64,000 bases of DNA from Lutibacter sp. A80. GTDB lineage: Bacteria; Bacteroidota; Bacteroidia; Flavobacteriales; Flavobacteriaceae. Positions 36,390-44,507 of the stretch are shown one piece after another (the first letter of the stretch is position 1; each line of letters starts with the position of its first letter). The translations under genes were made by a program, and so were the position numbers. The stretch spans positions 2,462,501 to 2,526,500 of the forward strand of contig NZ_CP092480.1 of assembly GCF_022429645.1 (NCBI RefSeq). The letters run 5' to 3'. Below the pieces are notes generated by a model. It was not told where the DNA came from, ran no database searches, and saw nothing but the letters and a program-made list of their open reading frames with translations.

Positions 36390-38243
36390 ATGTGTGGAAT
36401 TACTGGGTATTTAGGTTTTAGAGAAGCATATCCAATAGTTATAAACGGTTTACAGAGATTAGAATATAGAGGTTATGATAGCGCTGGAATTGTTTTAACT
36501 TCAACAAAAGACAAGTTAAAACTCTTTAAAACTAAAGGGAAAGTTGCTGTTTTAAAAAAAAATGCTGAACAAAACGATACTACAGGTAATTTAGCATTAG
36601 GACATACACGTTGGGCTACTCATGGAGTTCCAAGTACAGAAAATTCGCATCCACATATTTCAAATTCAGGAAATTTAGTAATTGTACACAATGGTATTAT
36701 TGAAAATTATGATACCATAAAAAAAGAACTTATAAATAGAGGTTATACCTTTAAAAGTGAAACAGATACTGAAGTTTTAATAAATTTAATTGAAGAAATT
36801 CAATTAAAAAATAACTGTAAATTAGGAAAAGCTGTTCAGCTAGCACTAACTAATGTTGTAGGCGCGTATGCAATTGCTGTATACGATGTTAATAAAGCCG
36901 ACGAAATTATAGTAGCAAAATTAGGAAGCCCCTTAGCTATTGGTATTGGAGAAAATAATACCGAATTCTTTATCGCTTCAGATGCTTCTCCGTTTATTGA
37001 ATATACTAAAGATGCTATTTATTTAAATGACGAAGAATTAGCTATAATTAAACTAGGTAAAGATATTAGAGTTCGAAAAATTAACGATGATTCTTTTGTA
37101 GAACCTAATATTCAAGAATTAAAACTTAATTTAGAACAAATAGAAAAAGGTGGTTACGACCATTTTATGCTCAAAGAAATTCACGAGCAACCTCATGCTA
37201 TTTTAGATACCTATAGAGGGCGTCTTTTGGCCAATAAAGGCATTATTAAAATGGGTAGTGTTGACAATAACATTGCTAAATTTTTAAATGCAAAACGCAT
37301 TGTAATAGTTGCCTGTGGTACTTCTTGGCACGCTGGTTTAGTTGGTGAATACCTGATAGAAGATTTTGCAAGAATACCTGTTGAAGTTGAATACGCTTCA
37401 GAATTTAGATATAGAAACCCAATTATTAATAAAGACGATATTGTAATTGCAATTTCACAATCTGGAGAAACGGCAGATACCTTAGCTGCCATTAAATTAG
37501 CAAAAGCAAATGGTGCTTTTGTATTTGGAATTTGTAATGTTGTTGGCTCTACAATTGCAAGAGAAACACATTCTGGTGCCTACACACACGCTGGTCCAGA
37601 AATTGGAGTAGCTTCAACAAAAGCATTTACTACGCAAATAACAGTACTTTCTTTAATAGCTTTAAAATTAGGAAATTTAAATGGAGAACTCTCCAATGCT
37701 AAATTTAACGACTATTTACACAAACTAGAGTTAATACCAAACAAGGTAGAAGAAGTTCTTAAAATTAATGCCGACATAGAAAAGATTGCTGCAATTTATA
37801 AAGATGCTCCAAACTGTTTATACTTAGGTAGAGGCTTTAATTTCCCTGTTGCCTTAGAAGGTGCTTTAAAACTAAAAGAAATCTCTTATATCCACGCTGA
37901 AGGCTATCCTGCAGCAGAAATGAAACACGGACCTATTGCTTTAATAGACGCATCTATGCCTGTAATAGTAATTGCAACCAAAAAAGGGCATTACGATAAA
38001 GTTGTAAGCAATATTCAAGAGATAAAATCTAGAAAAGGAAAAATTATAGCTATTGTTACCAAAGGAGATACAGTAGTAAAAGAAATTGCCGATCATATAA
38101 TTGAAATTCCAGAAACAGAAGAGGCTTTTTCACCTTTATTAACTACAATACCTTTGCAATTGCTGTCTTATTATATTGCAGTAATGCGCGGTTGCAACGT
38201 AGACCAACCAAGAAACTTGGCGAAATCTGTTACGGTGGAGTAA
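36390..38243 (+). CDS. glmS: Glutamine-fructose-6-phosphate aminotransferase
   Basis: 617 residues. Cys2 is the N-terminal nucleophile (MCGITGYLG) of the glutaminase domain, with GHTRWATHG and NGIIENYD. Two SIS isomerase domains follow (VACGTSWHAG, SQSGETADTLAA, GRGFNFPVALEGALKLKE), and the C terminus NLAKSVTVE is the family signature. It makes glucosamine-6-phosphate, the first step toward peptidoglycan and LPS amino sugars. Last gene of its unit; the accessory region begins beyond it. Confidence 0.97.
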   Translation: MCGITGYLGFREAYPIVINGLQRLEYRGYDSAGIVLTSTKDKLKLFKTKGKVAVLKKNAEQNDTTGNLALGHTRWATHGVPSTENSHPHISNSGNLVIVHNGIIENYDTIKKELINRGYTFKSETDTEVLINLIEEIQLKNNCKLGKAVQLALTNVVGAYAIAVYDVNKADEIIVAKLGSPLAIGIGENNTEFFIASDASPFIEYTKDAIYLNDEELAIIKLGKDIRVRKINDDSFVEPNIQELKLNLEQIEKGGYDHFMLKEIHEQPHAILDTYRGRLLANKGIIKMGSVDNNIAKFLNAKRIVIVACGTSWHAGLVGEYLIEDFARIPVEVEYASEFRYRNPIINKDDIVIAISQSGETADTLAAIKLAKANGAFVFGICNVVGSTIARETHSGAYTHAGPEIGVASTKAFTTQITVLSLIALKLGNLNGELSNAKFNDYLHKLELIPNKVEEVLKINADIEKIAAIYKDAPNCLYLGRGFNFPVALEGALKLKEISYIHAEGYPAAEMKHGPIALIDASMPVIVIATKKGHYDKVVSNIQEIKSRKGKIIAIVTKGDTVVKEIADHIIEIPETEEAFSPLLTTIPLQLLSYYIAVMRGCNVDQPRNLAKSVTVE

Positions 38244-38400
38244 TTATTTTAATGATGGTTATAAGTATCTAATTCATTAATTAGAGTTTCTTTTTCTCGG
38301 ATAAACTTAAATCATCCCATAAAGTAACTTGTTATTTTTTAAAAAAATTTGTTATTTCCCCAAAGCTCAGAATCATTTTAGACATTTTTGATTAATATTT

Positions 38401-38545
38401 AACGTATTTGTGTATGAATATTTGCGGTTTCGTGAGTTGGATTTTCGATAGAAATCAAGACGATGAAAACGTAACTATGCCATTGTTTTAAAAATTAAGT
38501 CATTTTTACTTGTTTTTTACCACAGTACTTTGTTGTATGCAGTAC
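38401..38545 (-). repeat. Degenerate attC-like site of cassette 1
   Basis: The distal arm AACGTATTTGTGTATG (38401-38416) matches 14 of 16 bases of the same arm in the site at 39243-39387. The box next to the gene, GTTGTATGCA (38532-38541) followed by GTAC, is the exact inverse of TGCATACAAC at 39243-39252, the start of the same cassette. On the cassette strand the far end reads GTTAAAT, which fits the integron core GTTRRRY. The middle (GGATTTTCGATAG) also resembles the other site. Confidence 0.55.
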
Positions 38546-38546
38546 T

Positions 38547-39218
38547 TTATTCACTATTTATTTCAGTTCTTTTGATATTCCACAAGGCAATTGTCGATGC
38601 AGTAAAAAAGATAGCCAAAATTATATTTAAATAACCTCCTTTAACTACAATCCAAACATTGTCAGGTAAATATTTAGTAACTAAATCCTCAATTAAAAAT
38701 GGAATTAACGGAAAAAAAATGATAATCCATTTTGGATACAAGGTTTTTCTTTTCCAAACTTGGCTAATAAATAGAATGGATAAAATTCCAACAATCGGAT
38801 AAACGAATAATCTCAAAATCTTGTTTATTTTTTCAGATAGTGAAACCGCATTGTTTATGTCAAGATTATGTTCAGTCGCTAATTTCGCAGATGTAGCAAT
38901 AGAGAGAAAAGCTCCGTGAACTATTCCAAACGCTATTAATATACTTCCGAAAAAAATCAATACACCATTTCTAAAAATCGATTTTGTCGGCTTAAATGCG
39001 TAATAAACTTGACCTAATCCAAGCATATAAAACCAAGTCGCAAATAATGCACAAATTCCACTTGTAATAATTCTAAAGTCAGAAGCATTTCCCATATTCC
39101 GCTTTAAACTCATATTGATAGGGTCATAATACAAAAGCATATCTCCAGCAAATAAAATCAATCCACCTAATATTCCAAAAATTCCCAAAACTCTTATCCA
39201 AAACTGGTTCATTCTCAT
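38547..39218 (-). CDS. Cassette-borne multi-pass membrane protein
   Basis: 223 residues with about six hydrophobic helices (around 8-28, 49-72, 85-105, 132-150, 163-182, 193-213). Not recognised with confidence; it resembles small flavobacterial membrane proteins of unknown function. The second Met (39212) is an equally possible start. The stop codon is 1 bp from the GTAC-flanked box at 38532-38545, and the gene starts 24 bp after the opposite box at 39243, so it is tightly packed between an inverted pair like an integron cassette gene. Base composition is slightly less AT-rich than its neighbours by eye. Confidence 0.7.
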   Translation of the reverse strand: MRMNQFWIRVLGIFGILGGLILFAGDMLLYYDPINMSLKRNMGNASDFRIITSGICALFATWFYMLGLGQVYYAFKPTKSIFRNGVLIFFGSILIAFGIVHGAFLSIATSAKLATEHNLDINNAVSLSEKINKILRLFVYPIVGILSILFISQVWKRKTLYPKWIIIFFPLIPFLIEDLVTKYLPDNVWIVVKGGYLNIILAIFFTASTIALWNIKRTEINSE

Positions 39219-39242
39219 TGATTACAGGCGTTTTTCTCGTAT

Positions 39243-39387
39243 TGCATACAACGGGTTTGTGTATGGTTTGTAGCGTATTTTAAGCTACTAATTTACTAAA
39301 TAAAACGCTAACGAAGAAAATCCGATAGGATTTTCGTAAATGTGCTAGAACCAAGCTATAAATTATAAACAGTGTTAGCACAAGTAC
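39243..39387 (-). repeat. attC-like fold-back site of cassette 2
   Basis: About 145 bp between two coding regions. The ends are TGCATACAAC (39243-39252) and GTTAGCACAA (39374-39383). Internal pairings: GGTTTGTAGC (39265-39274) with GCTAGAACC (39344-39352), GTAGC (39270-39274) with GCTAC (39284-39288), and the perfect GAAAATCC (39316-39323) with GGATTTTC (39328-39335). Together they let a single strand fold into one long imperfect hairpin, the form integron integrases use. The last ten codons of the gene at 39356-40054 lie inside it. Confidence 0.6.
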
Positions 39388-40054
39388 GTTTTATTTTATC
39401 TTCATCAATTCTATAGACAATAATTTTTTTTGTATACCAATAGGTTTTCTTTATAAATTCATTTAATGATTTAAATGTGTCAGGTGCAAACCCTCCATTT
39501 TTAGTATAAAAAATTTCATCACGGTAATATGCAGTGTGAATAGTCGAACCTAAATCGTCAACAAAAGCAAGTATAACATCATTCGGAATAGGGTTTTTTA
39601 GATTCCTTCTGGGTTTTGTTGTAAATTCAGTAATTTCTATAAAAGAATTCTTTAGAATTTTTTCTATTGATACTCCATCAATTATTGTTGTTTTGTTAAA
39701 AACATTTTGTCTAAATGTTTCACTATTTTCGAAATATTTCTCCAAAGCGTATGAAAAACAATTTTGATTTATTGAATTATCGGTAAAAATGAAACCTTTG
39801 GAAGCAAAATAGCCCTTGGGATTGATTATTTTTAGTGAAGATGTATCAGTTCTTTCCTTTGAAACACTCAATCTTATCGTGTCATTTAACCACAAAACAT
39901 TAATGATCTTAATTTTCTCTGTCAATTTTATCGTGTCCAAGGTAGTAGTTTTGATATTAATCAGAGAATGAGTTGTTAAATCCGTCTGGCAATAAACTTC
40001 AAAAAAAATAAAGTTGAGAAGTAATGTAATTATTAAATTTCTAAATATTGTCAT
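39356..40054 (-). CDS. Cassette-borne secreted protein with possible papain-like Cys/His pair
   Basis: 232 residues from the ATG at 40054. A longer frame from GTG at 40090 would start inside the recombination-like site. Signal peptide about 1-23 (LLNFIFFEVYCQ). The middle has QNCFSYALEKYF (Cys99 at a helix start) and the later part STIHTAYYRDEIFYTKNGGF (His173 on a strand). Cys-helix then His-strand is the layout of NlpC/P60-like and other papain-fold proteins, but I do not recognise a family. The C-terminal RTCANTVYNL is encoded by the attC-like site, as often seen when a cassette gene's stop lies in its attC. Confidence 0.65.
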   Translation of the reverse strand: MTIFRNLIITLLLNFIFFEVYCQTDLTTHSLINIKTTTLDTIKLTEKIKIINVLWLNDTIRLSVSKERTDTSSLKIINPKGYFASKGFIFTDNSINQNCFSYALEKYFENSETFRQNVFNKTTIIDGVSIEKILKNSFIEITEFTTKPRRNLKNPIPNDVILAFVDDLGSTIHTAYYRDEIFYTKNGGFAPDTFKSLNEFIKKTYWYTKKIIVYRIDEDKIKRTCANTVYNL

Positions 40055-40065
40055 TTTAATCTGTA

Positions 40066-40090
40066 TTTGTGCTAACTCCGTTATATGCAC
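40066..40090 (-). repeat. Cassette 2 leading junction
   Basis: TTGTGCTAAC at 40067-40076 is the perfect inverse of GTTAGCACAA at 39374-39383. Beyond it, GTTATATGCACA forms a small dyad with TGTGCTAAC. The long conserved arm seen at 38401 and 39250 is absent on this side, so this may be the insertion point or a decayed site. Confidence 0.5.
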
Positions 40091-40400
40091 ATATTATATG
40101 CTTTTATCCCGAACTAATTCTACGTATAAAGCAAATATGCCTTTTCTCTATATATCTATAAAATATTGAATTTATTTGCAATTTTACTCAAATATAAAAA
40201 AGGGAATTTTAATTTCAAATGATTATTGTCATTTACTAGTTTCATAAACAACTTAAAAAACAGTTGGTTAGTGGTTCTAATACCGTCCTTGTGTATTTTG
40301 ATAAAAAAGTCACTAGGCAAGGTTGTAGTATTACTTCCTAATTTTCAATGGTATAGATTTTGATATACGATATAGTATATTTCCTTTAAAAATTAGAACT
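40091..40400. other. Intergenic stretch without a recognised gene
   Basis: AT-rich, no ORF with coding character. Before the next gene there is a weak -7-like TATATTTC near 40376. The sequence around 40290-40325 has complementary CCTTG and CAAGG segments but no clear terminator. Confidence 0.4.
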
Positions 40401-40745
40401 ATGAAAAAACAACTTCGTAATTATTTATTATTAACACTTCTAATTTTACCGGCAATAATTTATTCTCAAAAAATCTATTCTGTAAACTACCAATCGCAAG
40501 CTGATGTAAAAGTATATGTTGTAAAATACGAATCTCAGTGCGATTTAAAAGTATTTAAAGCAGATTACGAGTCACAAATAAAAGGAAACGAAGGGTTGTG
40601 GTATTTTGTAAAATATCCTTCGCAATCAGATAAGAAAATCTACTTTGTTAAATATGAATCTCAAAGTGATTTAAAGATTTACTTTGTTAAGAATAAATCC
40701 CAATCTGGTTGGAAAAATAAATCGAAAAAACATTTGTTGTATTAA
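40401..40745 (+). CDS. 7(1) septoil knot-type repeat protein (DUF6150-like)
   Basis: 114 residues. Signal peptide about 1-22 (ends IIYSQ). The rest is built of seven or so 12- to 13-residue units of the pattern (I/V)YxVxYxSQxDxK, such as VNYQSQADVKVY, VKYESQCDLKVF and VKYESQSDLKIY. I recognise this as the family once called DUF6150, now described as a 7(1) septoil knot. It is found in many Bacteroidota and some phages; function unknown. Only the third unit carries a Cys. It lies beside the cassette pair on the opposite strand. Confidence 0.72.
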   Translation: MKKQLRNYLLLTLLILPAIIYSQKIYSVNYQSQADVKVYVVKYESQCDLKVFKADYESQIKGNEGLWYFVKYPSQSDKKIYFVKYESQSDLKIYFVKNKSQSGWKNKSKKHLLY

Positions 40746-40925
40746 TTAGATCTCTTGGATACTAATTGATATAAGTGATAATTTCTAAAAAAACCTTGAA
40801 TGGTGGTAATTTTTTGTATAAAAATTGCTTGTTTTCGATACAAAATTATTTCAATACTTCACTGTCATTGACGTGTATTTAACTGATTGAATATCTTTAA
40901 CTTCGATTTACTCTTATTATTTATT
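40746..40925. other. Intergenic stretch, nothing recognised
   Basis: No ORF, RNA gene or terminator could be supported between the septoil-knot gene and the REP-like element. Confidence 0.3.
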
Positions 40926-40994
40926 TGTCATACCTGCGGAGGCAGGTATCCATTTCTCAGCTTGTTATAGATTCCTGCCTACACAGGAATGACA
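40926..40994. repeat. REP-like element, copy A
   Basis: 69 bp with inverted ends TGTCAT and ATGACA and two internal hairpins (TACCTGC with GCAGGTA; ATTCCTGCC facing CAGGAAT). It is the same family as the 67-bp element at 45718-45784, sharing ends, hairpin order and length. Confidence 0.8.
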
Positions 40995-41109
40995 GACCTC
41001 TTTACAATTAGTAATTTCATTTCCTCTTCTTGAGAAAACTATTTTTTAGGGTCTCAAGCTTAAGTAATTTCTAACGTAAAACTCACCTGGAATTACAAAG
41101 TAGCTAACG

Positions 41110-41862
41110 CTATATTTCTTTTAAAGCATCGGTAGAAATCCAGCCGGTTTTACCATCTGCTATTTTAATTTTTTTCCAGTTGTCTAATACATCTAAAACA
41201 ATAACTTTAGTACCTTCGTGCAATTCAAAAATTTCATCACTACTAACAGAAGGAGCATTCATTATTTCAACTTTAGGAGAAAAAATAATTGCAATTCTAT
41301 TTTTTTGAACTGTTTTATAATTATTAAAGGCAAAAAATACGGTAATAGCTAAAATAAAAACAGCCAAAATACTGGTATTAAAATAGAATAATTTCTTTTT
41401 TGATGATTCTGAAAAATAATACAATAAAAACAACAAAGCCGCTAAAAAAGAAGCTACAACAGCTATAATTGCCCAAGTATCAAACGGTAATTTTTGAATA
41501 ACACTTGCAGAGAAACGTTGTAAAAAGGTTTTCGGCAAATCTTCAATTACATCAATTGTCATTCTTTTTGCAAACTCTAAATTTGCTGCTGCATCTGCAT
41601 TTGCAGGATTTACTTTTAACGCTTTTTCGTAATAATAAATTGCTGGTGCAACTTTATTCATTTTATAATAACAATTTGCAATATTAAAATACAAATCATC
41701 ACTTTCAATACCTTGCTCTTCAATAGCTAAATAAACACCAACGGCTCTTGTATAATTTTCTTCTTTATAAAATGTGTTTCCTTCAGCAAATAATTTATTT
41801 ACTTCTTGAGAGTAAGCAACAAGGCTAAACAGCAACACTATTATGCTAACTACTTTTTTCAT
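41110..41862 (-). CDS. batE: BatE: TPR and SH3-domain membrane protein
   Basis: 250 residues from the ATG at 41862, which starts 1 bp after the batD stop; the longer TTG form overlaps batD. Signal peptide about 1-19 (LFSLVAYSQ), then TPR units (NTFYKEENYTRAV, FNIANCYYKMNKVAPAIYYYEKAL), two membrane helices (about 126-150 and 160-180), and a C-terminal SH3-like domain (EIFELHEGTKVIVLDVLDNW, KTGWIS). Last member of the bat cluster, associated with aerotolerance and virulence in Bacteroides and Leptospira. Confidence 0.88.
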   Translation of the reverse strand: MKKVVSIIVLLFSLVAYSQEVNKLFAEGNTFYKEENYTRAVGVYLAIEEQGIESDDLYFNIANCYYKMNKVAPAIYYYEKALKVNPANADAAANLEFAKRMTIDVIEDLPKTFLQRFSASVIQKLPFDTWAIIAVVASFLAALLFLLYYFSESSKKKLFYFNTSILAVFILAITVFFAFNNYKTVQKNRIAIIFSPKVEIMNAPSVSSDEIFELHEGTKVIVLDVLDNWKKIKIADGKTGWISTDALKEI

Positions 41863-41863
41863 T

Positions 41864-43633
41864 TTATAACTGTTTATCAATATTGGTTATTACTTCTTTA
41901 GCTTTTTCAAACTCTTGTTCCATCATTACATTTGTTGTTGGCGTGTAACGTGCAAAATCACAATCGTTTAACACCTCTACAAATTGTTTTATAGTACTTA
42001 CTTCTACTCCTTTTTCGGTTAATATTTCTGAAATTCTTTCTTTTGAAATTTCCGAAGTTTCAATCTGTAATTTAGCTTTTAAAAAGTTATGCAATGCTTT
42101 TTCAAGTGCAATGTAAAACGCTTCTTGATTACCGAGTTGTTTTTTAGCTTCAGATAAATATTTTTTAGCTAACCTATCTGCTTTTCTAATTTTATTTCCA
42201 AGTACATCTCCAGCGCGTTTTGCACGTTTTTTCCCAATAAATATTGCAATTGGAATTGCTAAGAACGGCAAGAATAATAATAAATAAAATAAATCTGATT
42301 TTAAAAACTCTGATTTAATTTTAGGCTGTAAATCCGCATTTAAAGCAATAAATCTAAAATTATTACCCGTTACAACCACATTTTGTTTAGATGCACTAGC
42401 GCTATTGTTATTAGCTACTGAAGGCAACTCTTTTCCCTCTGTAACATCTACAATAGTTGCAGGTGCTTTAATGGTTTTATATTTTTTCTCTTTCGGGTTA
42501 AAATAAGAGAATGCTACCTCTGGTATTTTATATTTTCCTTTATATTGAGGTACAACGGTGTAAATATCTACAACATTTCCACTTAAACCAGTTAAAGCTG
42601 TTGTTACTTGTTCTTTATGTTCTGGTGTATAAACTTCTAATTCGGCAGGTGTAACTATTTTAGGAATTTCAAATAATTTTAAATTTCCTTTTCCTGAAAC
42701 TTTTACTGTTAATTGCGCTGCATCGTTAGCTTTTAACACGTTTTTATTAGCTTTAACTTCAAAGTTAAAATCTCCAACTGCTCCAGCAAAATCCAATGGT
42801 TTTCCTTCTTCTGGCAATTGTTTTACATTTACTGTTCTAATAGCAGATGCTGTTGCGTAATTAATATTTTTTGTAATCATATTACCAAAAAAGTCACCTC
42901 TACCTGTTGGAATACCAACTGAGAAATCCATTTTTATGGGCTCAATTTTTAATTTTCCCGCTCTTTGTGGTATTAATACGGCACGTTTTAATACAATATA
43001 TCTATAATCTTCTCCATTGTATTTTCCCATTTGAACCTTAATATTCTTTACTTCAATATCTTGATTCCAAAAACCATTGTATTGTGGAGTTTCACTTACA
43101 CGCCAATCGTTAACACTAATATTTTCACTAACAAAAAGTTTATAGACTACATAAATTCCTTCACCTACATAAGGGTTTAAATTTGAAACTTCAGCAACTA
43201 AATGAATATTTTGTTGCGCAATAAATTCTGGATTATTTGGGTCTTTTGGTATTTCTACAGCATCTACAACACATATTTTAACTGCATTAGATTTTATAAT
43301 TTTATCGTTATATTCTATTTCAGCTGGAGCTATTAAAAATTCACCTTGTTTTTTTGGTTCTAGTATATAAATATACGATTGTGCATAACTGGCTTTTCCG
43401 TTAATCCACGATTGATTTACTGATGAACTTGGACCACCAACCACTTTAAAATTGGTAAATGGTGGAGCTTTAAAATTATCGGCTCCTTGTTTGTTAACGG
43501 TAAACACAATTCTGAAGCGCTGATTTACACCTAGTTTGTCTTTACTAACAGTTGTTTTAAGCTCAATTTGAGCAAAAAACACTTGCGATGTAAATAATAA
43601 AATAGTTACTATGTAAAACTTCAATAATTTCAT
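41864..43633 (-). CDS. batD: BatD: oxygen-tolerance protein
   Basis: 589 residues. Signal peptide about 1-21 (SQVFFAQ), Ig-like repeats in the periplasm (KLGVNQRFRIVFTVNK, ATAQSYIYILEPKKQGEF-type strands, DIYTVVPQYKGKYKIPEV), one membrane helix (about 445-465, YLLLFLPFLAIPIAIFIG) and a cytoplasmic helical tail ending in CDFARYTPTTN. It is the BatD subunit of the Bat cluster, coupled to batE downstream (1 bp) and 49 bp after batC. Confidence 0.88.
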   Translation of the reverse strand: MKLLKFYIVTILLFTSQVFFAQIELKTTVSKDKLGVNQRFRIVFTVNKQGADNFKAPPFTNFKVVGGPSSSVNQSWINGKASYAQSYIYILEPKKQGEFLIAPAEIEYNDKIIKSNAVKICVVDAVEIPKDPNNPEFIAQQNIHLVAEVSNLNPYVGEGIYVVYKLFVSENISVNDWRVSETPQYNGFWNQDIEVKNIKVQMGKYNGEDYRYIVLKRAVLIPQRAGKLKIEPIKMDFSVGIPTGRGDFFGNMITKNINYATASAIRTVNVKQLPEEGKPLDFAGAVGDFNFEVKANKNVLKANDAAQLTVKVSGKGNLKLFEIPKIVTPAELEVYTPEHKEQVTTALTGLSGNVVDIYTVVPQYKGKYKIPEVAFSYFNPKEKKYKTIKAPATIVDVTEGKELPSVANNNSASASKQNVVVTGNNFRFIALNADLQPKIKSEFLKSDLFYLLLFLPFLAIPIAIFIGKKRAKRAGDVLGNKIRKADRLAKKYLSEAKKQLGNQEAFYIALEKALHNFLKAKLQIETSEISKERISEILTEKGVEVSTIKQFVEVLNDCDFARYTPTTNVMMEQEFEKAKEVITNIDKQL

Positions 43634-43682
43634 TTTTCTGAAATTTATATTTATTTTTTTGATAATTTATATTGCTATATAA

Positions 43683-44507
43683 TTACCAATCTTTTTCTTG
43701 TTTAACTTTTTTACCTTTTGCTTTTTCAGCATTTAATTTTTTCTGAGTTTTATTCTCTTCGTTGTTCATTGCTTCTAACAACTGTTTCATTTGCTCAGGC
43801 GATAATTGATTAGGACGTGGTTTTTGATCTTGTTTTTTATCATCATCTTTCTTATCATCATTCTTTTTTGGATCCCCTTTATCGTCTTGTTTATCGTCTC
43901 CTTTATCTTTTTGATCTTTATTATCTTCGTTCTTATCTTCGTCTCCGCCTTCTTTATCTTTATTCTGATCGTTTTTATTATCCTTATTATCTTTATTGTC
44001 CTTATTATCTTTGTTATCCTGATTGTCTTTATTGTCTTTATTATCCTGATTTTGTTGTTCTTTTAACAGCTTTTGAGCCAACGCTAAATTGTAACGTGTT
44101 TCATCATCTTTAGAATTGTTACGCATCGAGTTTTTATAAGCTGCAACTGCTTTATCGTATTGTTTTTCGTTCATAAAAGCATTACCCATATTATGGTAGG
44201 TTTCTGCTTTACTCATTTTATCTGTAGCAGTTTTTTCAACCAATTCAAATTGAGCAATAGCTTCCTTATTTCTATTTTGTTGATAAATAGCATTTCCTAA
44301 ATTATACGAAGCTTTCGGATAATTTGGATTTTTAGAAAGTGCCTTTTTATATTCAACTTCAGCCTCATCAAACTTTAATTGATTGTATAGTTTGTTACCT
44401 TCTCTAACATATTCTCTAGCTTCACGCTCAAGCTGATCGGTATTTTCTTGTTGTGAAAAAACCAAGCTTGTAAAACATAAAAATATAAGTACGCATCTAT
44501 TCTTCAT
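43683..44507 (-). CDS. batC: BatC: TPR protein with long Asp/Asn/Lys-rich tail
   Basis: 274 residues. Signal peptide about 1-18, then TPR units (NPNYPKASYNLGNAIYQQ, AETYHNMGNAFMNEKQYDKA). Residues about 155-235 are almost only D, N, K, Q, E and G, built on DNK units, and encoded by a low-complexity DNA tract near 43800-44050. The C terminus ends with LSPEQMKQLLEAMNNEE and a basic tail, as in other BatC proteins. Its start overlaps the end of batB by 11 bp. Confidence 0.85.
   Translation of the reverse strand: MKNRCVLIFLCFTSLVFSQQENTDQLEREAREYVREGNKLYNQLKFDEAEVEYKKALSKNPNYPKASYNLGNAIYQQNRNKEAIAQFELVEKTATDKMSKAETYHNMGNAFMNEKQYDKAVAAYKNSMRNNSKDDETRYNLALAQKLLKEQQNQDNKDNKDNQDNKDNKDNKDNKDNKNDQNKDKEGGDEDKNEDNKDQKDKGDDKQDDKGDPKKNDDKKDDDKKQDQKPRPNQLSPEQMKQLLEAMNNEENKTQKKLNAEKAKGKKVKQEKDW

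Noticed and set aside
40430-40730. Tandem repeat DNA as a mobile or regulatory repeat
   Set aside because: The periodicity is in codons and gives the regular septoil-knot protein units, so it is coding.
38244-41109. Insertion sequence or prophage
   Set aside because: No transposase, integrase or phage gene and no target-site duplication was seen; the cassette reading explains the inverted pairs better.
43806-44113. Two plus-strand ORFs antisense to batC
   Set aside because: Both are translations of the low-complexity tract on the wrong strand, giving only Phe, Ile, Leu or Tyr repeats.
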